A stretch of DNA of 64,000 nucleotides from Marinobacter szutsaonensis (GCF_039523335.1 NZ_BAAAFC010000002.1:62001-126000), one strand, 5' to 3'. Numbered from the stretch's first letter, positions 1 to 10,938 are shown. A program made the numbers and translations. The notes: generated from the sequence alone by a model not told the origin.

Positions 1-687
1 TTCTCGGTGGAAGCCGGTCAGGTGTATTCGGTGATCGGTCCCAATGGTGCCGGTAAGACCACCCTGTTCAACCTGATTTCAGGGCTCTACACGCCAACCA
101 AGGGCGAGATCCGCCTCAAGGGTGAGAGTACCGCGAAACTCGAACCGAACGAGCTGGCGGAGCGGGGCATGTGCCGTACCTTCCAGCAGATGCAGATCTG
201 CATGAACATGTCGGCTATCGAGAACGTGATGCTGGGGCGGCACCTGAAGCTCCGCAGTAACCTGTTCACCACGTTATTCAGGTTGCCGGCCCTGCTTCGG
301 GATGAGAAATCCTGCCGTGAGCGGGCCGCGGAACTGATGGAGTTCGTCGGCTGTGGCGAGTACCTCGATACTGAGGCCTCGGCGATGTCCTATGGCGCCC
401 TCAAGCGGCTCGAGATTGCCCGTGCCCTGGCGGCAGATCCAAAGGTCATCCTGCTGGATGAGCCGGCCGCCGGCCTCAACGCTGTTGAGACTGCGGCGCT
501 GGAAAAACTGATCCGGAAGATTGCCGACCAGGGCACGACCGTCATGCTGGTCGAGCATGACATGAAGCTGGTCATGGGGATTTCTGACCGCCTGCTGGTA
601 CTCAACTACGGGCGTGTATTGGCGGAAGGTACACCTGAAGAAATCCGCAACAATCCGGACGTCATCGCTGCCTACCTGGGCGGCTGA
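1..687 (+). CDS. livG: Liv-type ABC transporter ATP-binding protein (LivG-like), 5' end cut by window
   Basis: Cytoplasmic ATPase of a branched-chain amino acid type (HAAT family) importer. The frame is open from base 1 (F-S-V-E-A-G before the Walker A), so the true start lies outside the window; the GTG at 7 is only an internal valine. Visible motifs: Walker A GPNGAGKTT near the start, a signature loop reading MSYGALKR instead of the usual LSxGQ/SYGQQR, Walker B VILLDEP and the H-loop LVEHDM. LivG proteins are about 255 residues, so roughly 25 are missing. It is followed after 17 bases by the second ATPase and lies beside the paa cluster, which suggests import of an aromatic acid such as phenylacetate; that substrate is inference. 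Confidence 0.9.
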   Translation, partial: FSVEAGQVYSVIGPNGAGKTTLFNLISGLYTPTKGEIRLKGESTAKLEPNELAERGMCRTFQQMQICMNMSAIENVMLGRHLKLRSNLFTTLFRLPALLRDEKSCRERAAELMEFVGCGEYLDTEASAMSYGALKRLEIARALAADPKVILLDEPAAGLNAVETAALEKLIRKIADQGTTVMLVEHDMKLVMGISDRLLVLNYGRVLAEGTPEEIRNNPDVIAAYLGG

Positions 688-704
688 GCAAGGAGACATT
701 TCAA

Positions 705-2069
705 ATGAGCGAGCAACAGACCGAAATGGCGCCTGCCCAGTCCCGCAGCGAGCAGGCAGTACGCATTATTGTTCACGAGCATCAGGCGCTCTGGCGCATC
801 CTGGACCTGCTGGACCAGCTGCTCAGTGACATGAACATCAATGAACAACGGCCGGACGAGCGCCTGTTCACCAAGATCTTCGATTACATCGAACACTTTT
901 CCGAGCGGGTGCACTCCACGCCGACGGACATCGAACTCTACAAGCGCCTGGGCGCCAAGCACCCGGAGTCGCTGCCACTGCTGGAGAAGCTTTCCAAGGG
1001 CTATCTGGTGGGGCACGAAAAACTGATGGAGCTTCGCCAGCTGCTGACCGCCTGCATGGAAAACTGGCCGCAAGGCCGGGAAGAGTTCAGCCATGCCCTG
1101 GCCCGGTTCACCGAAGCCTTGCGCAAGCACATCCGCAAGGAAGAAGGGGTGGTGATTCCCCGTGCCCGCAAGGTGCTGTCCGACGAGGACTGGGAGCAGA
1201 TTATCGAGGCCAGGGACATCGAGAACGATCCCCTGTTCGGTGAGCGGGTCCGGGAGGAATTCCGGGAACTGCGCCACGAAATCATCAGCTATACTCCGGA
1301 GCGCTTCGGCGGTCTCGGTCTCAAGCATGCCGAGCGGGTCAGCGCGCCCCACGCCAAGAAGGAAATGCTCGCAATCAAAGGTCTGGCCACTTCCTATGGC
1401 CAGATTGAGGTGCTGCATGACATCGATGTCCGGATCAACAGTGGCGAGATCGTGTCACTGGTAGGCGCCAACGGTGCCGGCAAGTCCACACTACTGATGA
1501 GTATCTCCGGCCTGCAGCCCATGGATCGTGGCAGCATGGTGTACCAGGGCAAGGACCTGGCAAAGGTCCAGGCCGACCAGCGGGTGGCCGACGGTATTGT
1601 CCAGGTTCCGGAGGGTCGTCAGGTGTTCAAGGACCTGTCGGTGCACGACAACCTGCTGCTGGGTGCCTACACCCGTGGCCGCAGCCAGGAAGTGGAAGAT
1701 GACCTGGAGCGGATGTACACCAAGTTCCCCATCCTGCGTCAGAAGCGCCACAACCTCGCCGGGGAACTCTCCGGTGGCCAGCAGCAGATGCTGGCTATGG
1801 GGCGCGCTCTGATGGCGAGGCCGAAGCTGCTGTTGCTGGACGAGCCGAGCATGGGCCTGGCGCCGCTGATCATCGAGGAGATCTTCGATATCATCAAGGA
1901 GCTGAAGGAAGAGGGCATCACCATCTTCCTGGTAGAGCAGAACGCGTCCCAGGCACTGGCGTTGGCCGACCGTGGTTACGTGCTGGAAACCGGTAAAGTG
2001 GTGATCGAAGGTACCGGGCGGGAGCTGCTCAGCAACGAGAAGGTCCGGGAGGCTTACCTGGGCATGTAA
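705..2069 (+). CDS. Hemerythrin-like domain fused to LivF-type ABC ATPase
   Basis: One uninterrupted 454-residue frame. Residues 1-~215 are predicted all-helical with spaced His/Glu pairs (H24/H26, H64-E67-H70, H104/E109, H142-E146) as in hemerythrin/HHE di-iron bundles. Residues ~221-454 are a complete LivF: Walker A GANGAGKST (254-262), VPEGRQVF, signature LSGGQQQ (355-361), Walker B LLLLDEP (375-381), and the usual C-terminus. Met221 sits where an ordinary LivF begins and is preceded by AAGAAGGAA, so separate internal initiation at 1365 is possible. LivF alone is about 235 residues. The di-iron domain could let oxygen or redox state influence transport next to the oxygen-dependent PaaABCE epoxidase; this is inference. 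RBS AGGAGA lies upstream of the ATG. Confidence 0.88.
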   Translation: MSEQQTEMAPAQSRSEQAVRIIVHEHQALWRILDLLDQLLSDMNINEQRPDERLFTKIFDYIEHFSERVHSTPTDIELYKRLGAKHPESLPLLEKLSKGYLVGHEKLMELRQLLTACMENWPQGREEFSHALARFTEALRKHIRKEEGVVIPRARKVLSDEDWEQIIEARDIENDPLFGERVREEFRELRHEIISYTPERFGGLGLKHAERVSAPHAKKEMLAIKGLATSYGQIEVLHDIDVRINSGEIVSLVGANGAGKSTLLMSISGLQPMDRGSMVYQGKDLAKVQADQRVADGIVQVPEGRQVFKDLSVHDNLLLGAYTRGRSQEVEDDLERMYTKFPILRQKRHNLAGELSGGQQQMLAMGRALMARPKLLLLDEPSMGLAPLIIEEIFDIIKELKEEGITIFLVEQNASQALALADRGYVLETGKVVIEGTGRELLSNEKVREAYLGM

Positions 2070-2092
2070 AACCTGCGTCGGGCGGACACAGA

Positions 2093-2125
2093 AAAGGGGA
2101 CAGGCTTTTGGCCTGTCCCCTTTTT
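2093..2125. terminator. Bidirectional intrinsic terminator between livF fusion and paaZ
   Basis: A perfect 13-bp stem (2093-2105 with 2111-2123) closes on a 5-base loop and runs into T residues on the plus strand and A residues on the other side, so it can end transcription from both converging genes. Confidence 0.85.
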
Positions 2126-2184
2126 ATTTGCCTCCGGCCTGCCGTTCGGGTCCAACGGGTGGCAGGCCGGACACGCCCCCGGTA

Positions 2185-4230
2185 TTACTGGGGACGTTTG
2201 GCAACCAGTGTCAGGATGTCGTAGCTCGCAACCAGCTCGTCGTTCTGGTTGGTAACCTGGACGTCCCAGACCACCACACCCTGAGGGTGGCCGTCCGGAG
2301 AAGTCCGACCCTGATCGATCTTGCGCTTGCAGGTCAGGCGCGCCCGGATGGTGTCGCCAGGAGCCACCGGCTCGATGAAGCGCAGGGTGTCCAGGCCGTA
2401 GTTCGCCAGTACCGGGCCTTCGCCAGGATAAACGAACAGGCCGGCCGCGGCGGACAGCACGAAGTAGCCATGGGCAATGCGCTTGCCGAACTGTGAGTCG
2501 CGTGCGGCAATCTCATCAAAGTGCATGTAGAAGTGATCGCCGGACAGGCATCCGAAGTTGACGATGTCCGCTTCGGTGACCGTGCGACGATGCGTCAGCA
2601 GGGACTCGTTGATCTGCAGGTCTTCGAAATGACGACGGAACGGATGCACTTCGGTCTCGATCACGTCGGCACCGCGCACGTACTCGCCGGTAACCGCCGC
2701 GAGCATGGTCGGGGAGCCCTGGATAGAAGTCCGCTGGAGGTAATGGTGGACCGCGCGGATACCGCCCAGTTCCTCACCGCCGCCGGCGCGACCCGGGCCA
2801 CCATGCTTGAGCATGGGCAGGGGCGAACCATGACCGGTGGATTCTTTCGCGGCTTCGGCATCCAGCAGGTGCAGACGGCCATGGAAGGCGGCCAGCAGTG
2901 GGGCGATCCGGCCGGCAATGGCCGGATCACGGGTGGTCAGGGTAGTCACCAGCGAACCGCGGCCCTTGGAGCACAGATCGACCGCATCCTCGATGGTGTC
3001 ATAGGGAATTACCGTGGCAACCGGGCCAAAGGCTTCGATGTCGTGGGCGCCACAGCCATTTTCCGGGGTCCGGCACAGCAGCAGGTGCGGCTCGATAAAC
3101 GCGCCTTTCTCGGTGCCCTCACCGGTGGGCTTGAAGCTACCGTCACCACCGACCACCAGTTCGCTGGTCTTCAGCAGTTCCTGGATGTTGGCCTTGACGT
3201 CCTCCAGTTGGTCGAGGGATGCCAGGGCGCCCATGCGCACGCCTTCCACAGAGGGATCGCCGACGGTGACTTTTGCCAGTCGCTCTTTCAACTTCTCACA
3301 GACTGCGTCCACGCGGTCTTTCGGCACCAGTACCCGGCGGATAGCGGTACACTTCTGACCGGCCTTGGCGGTCATTTCACGGCCGACTTCTTTTACGAAT
3401 ACATCAAACTCTTCATGCTCTGGGGTCACATCCGGAGCCAGGATGGCGCTGTTCAGCGAGTCAGCCTCGGCGTTGAACGGGATCGAACGGTTGATGATGT
3501 TCGGATGGTTGCGCAGCTTGCGCGCCGTTGCGGCAGAGCCGGTAAAGGTGACCACGTCCTGCTCTTCCAGGTGGTCGAACAGGTCGCCGGTGCTGCCGAT
3601 GATCAGCTGCAGGGAGCCTTCAGGCAGGGCACCGGATTCCTGCATCAGGCGAACGGCCAGTTCGGTGACGTAGCAGGTGGAGGTGGCCGGCTTGACGATG
3701 CTCGGCATGCCCGCCAGGAACGTGGGCGCGAACTTCTCCAGCATGCCCCACACCGGGAAGTTGTAGGCGTCAATATGCACCGCCACGCCGCCACGGGGCA
3801 CCAGGATATGGGTGCCGGCGAAGTGGTTGTTCTTGCCCAGTGGCATTACCGGACCTTCGTGCACGACGTTGCCGGACGGCAGCTCGCGGCGGCCCATGCT
3901 GGCGTAGGAGAACAGGGTGCCGAAGCCGCCATCGATGTCGATGCCGTTATCGCCCTTGCTGGCGCCGGTGTGCATGGACAGGGCGTACAGCTCTTTCTTG
4001 TGTTCCTGCAGGTACATAGCCATGGCCTTCAGGGCCAGGGCGCGTTCCTGGAAATCCATGGCCATCAGGTTCTTGCCGCCAACCTTGCGACCAAATTCCA
4101 CGGCTTTCTTGAAATCGAGGGTGTCATCGTGGGTGTGGGCCACGATTTCGCCGTTGACGGCGCTGGGCAGGGCCTTGGCGGGCTTTTCACCGACCCACTG
4201 GCCGGCAATGAAACTTTTCAGGACTGACAT
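2185..4230 (-). CDS. paaZ: Oxepin-CoA hydrolase / 3-oxo-5,6-dehydrosuberyl-CoA semialdehyde dehydrogenase PaaZ
   Basis: Bifunctional ring-cleavage enzyme of aerobic phenylacetate degradation: the C-terminal MaoC-like hydratase domain (about 540-681, NFGCLSGDHFYMHFDE) opens the oxepin-CoA ring and the N-terminal aldehyde dehydrogenase domain (1-~520) oxidises the resulting aldehyde with NADP+. The ALDH catalytic residues are visible as Glu255 (FNAEAD) and Cys294 (GQKCTA). I chose the ATG at 4228-4230 because GGAG lies 7 bases upstream; it gives 681 residues, the same as E. coli PaaZ. An in-frame ATG nine codons further up has no such site. It is the last gene of the paaABCDEZ group. Confidence 0.96.
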   Translation of the reverse strand: MSVLKSFIAGQWVGEKPAKALPSAVNGEIVAHTHDDTLDFKKAVEFGRKVGGKNLMAMDFQERALALKAMAMYLQEHKKELYALSMHTGASKGDNGIDIDGGFGTLFSYASMGRRELPSGNVVHEGPVMPLGKNNHFAGTHILVPRGGVAVHIDAYNFPVWGMLEKFAPTFLAGMPSIVKPATSTCYVTELAVRLMQESGALPEGSLQLIIGSTGDLFDHLEEQDVVTFTGSAATARKLRNHPNIINRSIPFNAEADSLNSAILAPDVTPEHEEFDVFVKEVGREMTAKAGQKCTAIRRVLVPKDRVDAVCEKLKERLAKVTVGDPSVEGVRMGALASLDQLEDVKANIQELLKTSELVVGGDGSFKPTGEGTEKGAFIEPHLLLCRTPENGCGAHDIEAFGPVATVIPYDTIEDAVDLCSKGRGSLVTTLTTRDPAIAGRIAPLLAAFHGRLHLLDAEAAKESTGHGSPLPMLKHGGPGRAGGGEELGGIRAVHHYLQRTSIQGSPTMLAAVTGEYVRGADVIETEVHPFRRHFEDLQINESLLTHRRTVTEADIVNFGCLSGDHFYMHFDEIAARDSQFGKRIAHGYFVLSAAAGLFVYPGEGPVLANYGLDTLRFIEPVAPGDTIRARLTCKRKIDQGRTSPDGHPQGVVVWDVQVTNQNDELVASYDILTLVAKRPQ

Positions 4231-4260
4231 GGGAAACTCCATTCGTTTCTGAAACACGAA

Positions 4261-4288
4261 GGCAAGTCCCGTTTACCCGGGACTTGCC
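4261..4288 (-). other. Intergenic hairpin between paaE and paaZ
   Basis: An 11-bp perfect inverted repeat (4261-4271 with 4278-4288, 6-base loop) sits in the paaE-paaZ gap, without a U tract on the transcribed minus strand. It may stabilise or partly attenuate the operon message and so set PaaZ level relative to the epoxidase; function is inferred. Confidence 0.6.
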
Positions 4289-4317
4289 TCGTTCGTAGCT
4301 TGGGGGTGGTGCAGCGA

Positions 4318-5397
4318 CTACATTTCGTCGTAGTCGAGAACCACCTTGTCGCTGATCGGGTAGCACTGGCAGGAGAGTACGTAGCCGGCTTCGACCTCGT
4401 AATCCTCCAGGGCGAAGTTCTGGTCCATTTCCACTTCACCTTCCACGACCTTGGCGCGGCAGGTGGAGCAGACGCCAGCCTTGCACGAGTAGGGCAGGTC
4501 TGCGCCTTCCTCATTGCCGGCATCCAGGATGCTCTTGGTGTCGCGAACCAGCGGGAAGGTCAGGGAGCGGCCGTCGGCAATCACGGTCACTTCACTGATG
4601 GACTGCGGATCCACGTGGGACGGATCCCGGTCTTTCCTGGACTGGGGCACACCACCGGCTGGTGTGAACAGCTCGTAGTGGATCTTGCTCTTGTCCAGCC
4701 CGTGGCGGGCCAGTGAGTCGCGGACCGTCTCGGTCATCGCCTGGGGACCACAGATGAAGGCTGCAGTGAGTGCCTTGGCATCGATCCAGTGATCGAACAG
4801 GGCATCACACTTGTCGTGGTCGATCCGGCCGTTGTACAGGTCAATGTCCTGTTCTTCCCGGGTGAAGATGTACACCAGGTTCAGGCGGGACATGTACTCG
4901 TTTTTCAGGTCCTGGAGCTCGTCCCGGAACATGGTGTTGCTGGTGGCCTTGTTGCCATAGAACAGCGTGACCTCGCTCTTGGGCTCAGTCTCCAGGGTAG
5001 TCTTCACGATCGACAGGATCGGAGTGATACCACTGCCGGCGGCAACGGCCAGGTAGTTGCCTTCGCGCTCGGGATCCAGGTCGACGGAGAAGTGGCCCTG
5101 GGGCGGCATCACTTCCAGGGTCTCGCCGGGCTTGAGCTGTTCGTTGGCAAAGGTGGAGAAACGGCCGCCGGGAATTTTCTTGACCGCAATGCGCAACTCA
5201 TGGTCGTTGACGCTGTTGCAGATGGAGTAGGAGCGCCGTACTTCCTCACCGTCCAGCTTTGTTCTCACAACCAGGTGCTGGCCCTGCTTGTAGGTAAACT
5301 TGTCGGCCAGGTCTTCCGGTACGTCAAAAGACAGGGTTACCGCGTTTCTTGTTTCAGGTCTGACCTCTTTGAGGGCCAGTGAATAGAATTTGTTCAT
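4318..5397 (-). CDS. paaE: Phenylacetyl-CoA epoxidase reductase subunit PaaE
   Basis: Electron-transfer component of the 1,2-phenylacetyl-CoA epoxidase; moves electrons from NADPH through FAD and a plant-type [2Fe-2S] cluster to the di-iron PaaA subunit. Ferredoxin-NADP reductase modules: FAD motif RRSYS (54-58), nucleotide-binding GSGITP (121-126) and CGP (217-219 region). The C-terminal ferredoxin domain carries Cys305, Cys310, Cys313 and a fourth Cys at about 343. 359 residues, as in the family (about 356). Starts 13 bases after the paaD stop. Confidence 0.96.
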   Translation of the reverse strand: MNKFYSLALKEVRPETRNAVTLSFDVPEDLADKFTYKQGQHLVVRTKLDGEEVRRSYSICNSVNDHELRIAVKKIPGGRFSTFANEQLKPGETLEVMPPQGHFSVDLDPEREGNYLAVAAGSGITPILSIVKTTLETEPKSEVTLFYGNKATSNTMFRDELQDLKNEYMSRLNLVYIFTREEQDIDLYNGRIDHDKCDALFDHWIDAKALTAAFICGPQAMTETVRDSLARHGLDKSKIHYELFTPAGGVPQSRKDRDPSHVDPQSISEVTVIADGRSLTFPLVRDTKSILDAGNEEGADLPYSCKAGVCSTCRAKVVEGEVEMDQNFALEDYEVEAGYVLSCQCYPISDKVVLDYDEM

Positions 5398-5410
5398 GGT
5401 CGTCTTGGCT

Positions 5411-5980
5411 CTAGATGCATTTGAAATAGTCGAAGGGCTCGAGACAGTCCTTGCAGCGATAGAGCGCCTTGCAGGCGGTGGATCCGAACTCGCTGACCCG
5501 CTCCGTCTCGGTGCTGCCGCAATGGGGGCAGGTAATCACTTCGGATTCGCCCAGCAGGCTTCGTTTGCTGGCGCTGCCCTGGGGCGGCGCAATACCGAAC
5601 GCCCGGAGCTTCTCTTTGCCTTCGTCTGTAATCCAATCGGTGGTCCAGGCCGGGGTCAGCACCTGTTTGATCCGGGGATTGCGGAAGCCCGCAGCGCGCA
5701 GGGCTTCCTCAATCAGTTCCTCAATCAATTCGGTCGCAGGGCAGCCGGAGTAGGTCGGCGTGACATCGACGGAAAGTTCCTTCCCGTCCCAGTGCACGGC
5801 CCGGACAATGCCGAGCTCCACGACACTTACTGCCGGAACTTCCGGGTCCTTGACGTCTTCAAGGATCGCCCAGATATCCGCCTCAGTCAGTTGATCGGTG
5901 TTGGCATTTGCCGGCACCCGATCACTGGCTATCAGCTTGTCTACCGCTGACCGCGGGTCTGTATCACCATGTTGTGGCAT
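5411..5980 (-). CDS. paaD: Phenylacetate degradation FeS-assembly-like protein PaaD
   Basis: Accessory protein of the phenylacetyl-CoA epoxidase, thought to help mature its metal centres. An N-terminal DUF59/MIP18-like domain (LEDVKDPEVPAVSVVELGIV, TPTYSGCPA) is followed by a C-terminal zinc-ribbon-like stretch CPHCGS...CKALYRCKDCLEPFDYFKC. The open frame extends upstream, but ATG at 5978-5980 gives 189 residues, has AGAGGG upstream, and overlaps the paaC stop by 17 bases, as expected for coupled genes; the longer version would run deep into paaC. E. coli PaaD is about 165 residues, so GTG or later starts cannot be excluded. Confidence 0.92.
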   Translation of the reverse strand: MPQHGDTDPRSAVDKLIASDRVPANANTDQLTEADIWAILEDVKDPEVPAVSVVELGIVRAVHWDGKELSVDVTPTYSGCPATELIEELIEEALRAAGFRNPRIKQVLTPAWTTDWITDEGKEKLRAFGIAPPQGSASKRSLLGESEVITCPHCGSTETERVSEFGSTACKALYRCKDCLEPFDYFKCI

Positions 5981-6728
5981 CGGGATAGGCCCTCTGCAGA
6001 AACTGCATTTCTGCCAGAATGAAACCGAGATGTTCGGTGTGTTCGCCACGCTTGCCGCCCAGGTACATCCAGGCATCGTCCGGCTGCGGCGTCAGGGTGG
6101 CTTCCTGGAGCACTTCCTTGACCATTCCGCGCCAGTCTTCCTTCAGCTGCTCGGGATCCGGGCCGATTCCTGCTTCTGCCATCAGACGGTCGGTTTCGTC
6201 CGGGGTGATCAGCTCACCGGTGAAACGCCAGAGGATGTCTACTGCATCCTGCATACGACGGTGGCTTTCCTCGGTACCGTCACCCAGGCGCTTGACCCAT
6301 TCGGACGAGCGGCGCAGGTGATAGGTAACCTCTTTCAGTGCCTTGGCGGCGATGGCGGCAACCCGCTCGTCGCTGGCGTTCACCAGGCTCTTCAGGGTGA
6401 AGTAGTGCCAGGCGTCGTAAAAGAACTGGCGACCCATGGTGACCGCATAGTCTTCATTCGGCTGCTCGGTCAGCAGCAGGTTGCGGTAATCGTGGGCATC
6501 GCGACGGAACGCGAGTTTGTCCGCATCCCGACCGTCATCGATCAGCTCGGCGGCATACTCGTACCAGTTCCGGGCCTGGCCGACGAGGTCCAGGGCGACG
6601 TTCATCAGCGCCATTTCCTCTTCCAGGGCCGGGGCCTTGCCGCACAGCTCACACAGGCGCTGGCCCAGGATCATGTCGGAGTCCGCCAGGCGCAGCAGGT
6701 AGTCCGTGAGTGCTTCTTTCTGAGTCAT
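5964..6728 (-). CDS. paaC: Phenylacetyl-CoA epoxidase structural subunit PaaC
   Basis: Ferritin-like helical subunit that pairs with PaaA in the epoxidase core; it lacks the catalytic di-iron site and has a structural role in the E. coli enzyme. 254 residues against about 248 in E. coli. Typical stretches are DYLLRLADSDMILGQRL near the N-terminus and GRQFFYDAWHYFTLKSL in the middle. Starts 11 bases after paaB and overlaps the start of paaD. Confidence 0.95.
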   Translation of the reverse strand: MTQKEALTDYLLRLADSDMILGQRLCELCGKAPALEEEMALMNVALDLVGQARNWYEYAAELIDDGRDADKLAFRRDAHDYRNLLLTEQPNEDYAVTMGRQFFYDAWHYFTLKSLVNASDERVAAIAAKALKEVTYHLRRSSEWVKRLGDGTEESHRRMQDAVDILWRFTGELITPDETDRLMAEAGIGPDPEQLKEDWRGMVKEVLQEATLTPQPDDAWMYLGGKRGEHTEHLGFILAEMQFLQRAYPDATTW

Positions 6729-6739
6729 GGAACTGCTCC

Positions 6740-7021
6740 TTACATGTGCCCGACTTCGTCGGGCAGCTTGTAGAAAGATGCGTGTCGGTAAACCTTGTCT
6801 TCCGACGGGTCGAACAGCACCTCTTTCTCATCGGAGGCAGAAGCAGTGATCGCGTCGGACGGAACCACCCAGATGCTGACGCCTTCGTTGCGGCGTGTGT
6901 ACAGGTCACGGGCGTTTTCCATGGCCATTTCGGCATCGGCGGCGTGGACGCTGCCAACGTGCTTGTGGTTCAGACCGTGCTTGCTGCGTACGAAAACTTC
7001 GTAAAGGCTCCATTCAGCCAT
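6740..7021 (-). CDS. paaB: Phenylacetyl-CoA epoxidase small subunit PaaB
   Basis: 93-residue small subunit that bridges PaaAC heterodimers and is needed for an active epoxidase. The sequence opens EWSLYEVFVRSKHGLNHKHVGSVHAADAEMA, the hallmark of PaaB, and contains YTRRNEG and IWVVPSDAI. Length agrees with the family (about 95). Starts 17 bases downstream of the paaA stop. Confidence 0.96.
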   Translation of the reverse strand: MAEWSLYEVFVRSKHGLNHKHVGSVHAADAEMAMENARDLYTRRNEGVSIWVVPSDAITASASDEKEVLFDPSEDKVYRHASFYKLPDEVGHM

Positions 7022-7038
7022 GATTCTTTCCTCCGGTA

Positions 7039-8031
<993 letters not shown>

Positions 8032-8102
8032 ACAATACCTCCGGTTCGGCTTGTTGTTCTGTGAGCAAAGATGCTCGCTTCATGTTTCTCTGATTTTAGT
8101 CA

Positions 8103-8130
8103 ATATTAAATGATACTGAATAAAAATCAA
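8103..8130 (-). promoter_or_regulatory. Candidate sigma70 promoter of paaABCDEZ
   Basis: On the minus strand TTGATT (8125-8130) and TAATAT (8103-8108) are separated by 16 bases in a markedly AT-rich gap, about 70 bases upstream of the paaA start. Position and sequence fit; no expression evidence. Confidence 0.4.
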
Positions 8131-8208
8131 GGAACGATTTTGTGTGTCATGTCAGGTTAAAAGGTTATGTAATGGATTTTTAACTAGTTGATAGTTCGGC
8201 TAAAAAAA

Positions 8209-8268
8209 GTGATACGTAATGAAAAACTATCGAGATCTATTGTGAGAGAGGTAAATTAAATCTCGATA
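8209..8268. promoter_or_regulatory. Candidate operator region upstream of paaA
   Basis: Two elements lie here: GTGATACG at 8209-8216, which recurs at the other paa control region (14026-14049, 14196-14218), and a perfect 9-bp inverted repeat TATCGAGAT (8228-8236) / ATCTCGATA (8260-8268) with a 23-base spacer. Together with the promoter at 8103-8130 they fill the 294-base gap between paaK and paaA. The first element resembles the TGTGATTC core described for E. coli PaaX operators. Confidence 0.4.
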
Positions 8269-8284
8269 ATCCGGATGGTAAGGA

Positions 8285-8315
8285 CCCCCGGCCGGTCGTG
8301 GGCACCGGTCGGGGG
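8285..8315 (-). terminator. Hairpin downstream of paaK
   Basis: A 12-bp GC-rich stem with one mismatch or wobble (8285-8296 with 8304-8315, 7-base loop) follows the paaK stop on the minus strand. The U tract is weak, so termination may be partial and some message may read into paaA. Confidence 0.6.
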
Positions 8316-8325
8316 CTACAGGAGC

Positions 8326-9633
8326 TTACTTCCGGCGGTCGACAACCCGCTTGGCCTTGCCCTCGGAGCGGGCCAGGCGGTTGGGTTCGACAACCTCTAC
8401 ACGGGTACTGATGCCGATGTAGGACTTGATGTGGTGCGCCAGTTCCTTGGCTGCTTTGGCGCGTACCTCGTCACCCATGCCAGCTTCCGGCTTGAGTTCG
8501 GCACGGATGTCCACGCAGTCCAGGTTGCCCTCCTTGTACACCTCGATCTCGTAGTGCGGCGCCAGCGCCTCGCACTTGAGCACCTGCTCCTCGATCTGGC
8601 TCGGGAACACGTTCACACCGCGGATGATCAGCATGTCATCGCTGCGGCCGGTGATCTTGTCGATGCGACGCATCGGGCGGGCCGTGCCCGGCAGCAGGCG
8701 GGTCAGATCGCGGGTGCGATAACGCAGGATCGGCAGGGCGACCTTGGTCAGGGAAGTGAACACCAGTTCGCCGTATTCGCCGTCCGGAAGTACCTCGCCG
8801 GTGTTCGGATCGATGATTTCCGGATAGAAGTGATCTTCCCAGATGGTCGGGCCGTCCTTGGTCTCGATGCATTCCATGCCCACACCCGGTCCCATGACCT
8901 CGGACAGGCCGTAGATGTCCAGGGCCTGAATGCCCAGACGCTCTTCCAGTTCTGTGCGCATGCTGTTGGTCCAGGGCTCGGCACCGAAGATGCCCAGACG
9001 CAGCGGCAGTTTGTGCGGATCGATGCCCTGGCGGTCCATTTCGTCAGCGATGTTCAGCATGTAGGACGGGGTCACCATGATGATGTCCGGCTGGAAGTCT
9101 TTGATCAGCTGAACCTGCTTCTCGGTCTGGCCGCCAGACATGGGGATAACGGTACAACCCAGCCGCTCGGCACCGTAATGGGCGCCCAGGCCACCGGTAA
9201 ACAGACCGTAACCGTAGGAAACGTGAACCTTGTCGCCGCGATAGCCGCCGCCGGCGCGGATGCTCCGGGCCACGATGTCGGCCCAGGTGTTGATGTCACT
9301 CTGGGTGTAACCGACAACGGTCGGCTGGCCGGTAGTACCACTGGATGCGTGCACCCGGACCACGTCAGACATCGGCGTGGCGAACATGCCGAACGGGTAG
9401 TTGTCGCGCAGGTCCGATTTGGTGGTGAACGGGATCTTGGCCAGATCTTCCAGGGAGTTGATGTCCATGGGCTTCAGGCCGATGTCATCAAATGCCTTCC
9501 GGTAGAACGGAACATTGGTATAGGCATGGACCACACTCCAGCGCAGTCGCTGAAGCTGTTCGTGACGGAGCTCGTCAATGCTGGCGGTTTCCATGCGATC
9601 GAGTTTGCCAATTTTCTGCAGAGGTAAGGTCAT
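8326..9633 (-). CDS. paaK: Phenylacetate-CoA ligase PaaK
   Basis: Activates phenylacetate to phenylacetyl-CoA with ATP, the entry step. The adenylate-forming motif SSGTTGQPT is at 97-105, with YGLFTGG, IYGLSEVMGPG and the C-terminal region ITGRSDDMLIIRGVNVFPSQIE. 435 residues, the usual length. Last gene of the paaGHIJK group; it starts 57 bases after paaJ ends. Confidence 0.97.
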   Translation of the reverse strand: MTLPLQKIGKLDRMETASIDELRHEQLQRLRWSVVHAYTNVPFYRKAFDDIGLKPMDINSLEDLAKIPFTTKSDLRDNYPFGMFATPMSDVVRVHASSGTTGQPTVVGYTQSDINTWADIVARSIRAGGGYRGDKVHVSYGYGLFTGGLGAHYGAERLGCTVIPMSGGQTEKQVQLIKDFQPDIIMVTPSYMLNIADEMDRQGIDPHKLPLRLGIFGAEPWTNSMRTELEERLGIQALDIYGLSEVMGPGVGMECIETKDGPTIWEDHFYPEIIDPNTGEVLPDGEYGELVFTSLTKVALPILRYRTRDLTRLLPGTARPMRRIDKITGRSDDMLIIRGVNVFPSQIEEQVLKCEALAPHYEIEVYKEGNLDCVDIRAELKPEAGMGDEVRAKAAKELAHHIKSYIGISTRVEVVEPNRLARSEGKAKRVVDRRK

Positions 9634-9690
9634 AATCGAATCCTGCTTGTTCTTGTGCCTTGAGTCAGCGTGTCATTGGTGATGATGGTG

Positions 9691-10934
<1,244 letters not shown>

Positions 10935-10938
<4 letters not shown>

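Noticed and set aside
2093..2125. Second copy of the GGGGTCAGA palindrome element
   Set aside because: Arm reads GGGGACAGGC and has a loop and T tract; it is adequately explained as a terminator.
2521..4227. 568-codon open frame antisense to paaZ
   Set aside because: It mirrors the well-supported paaZ gene codon for codon; high GC in third positions creates long antisense frames, and its translation is a Gly/His/Gln-rich string with no domain.
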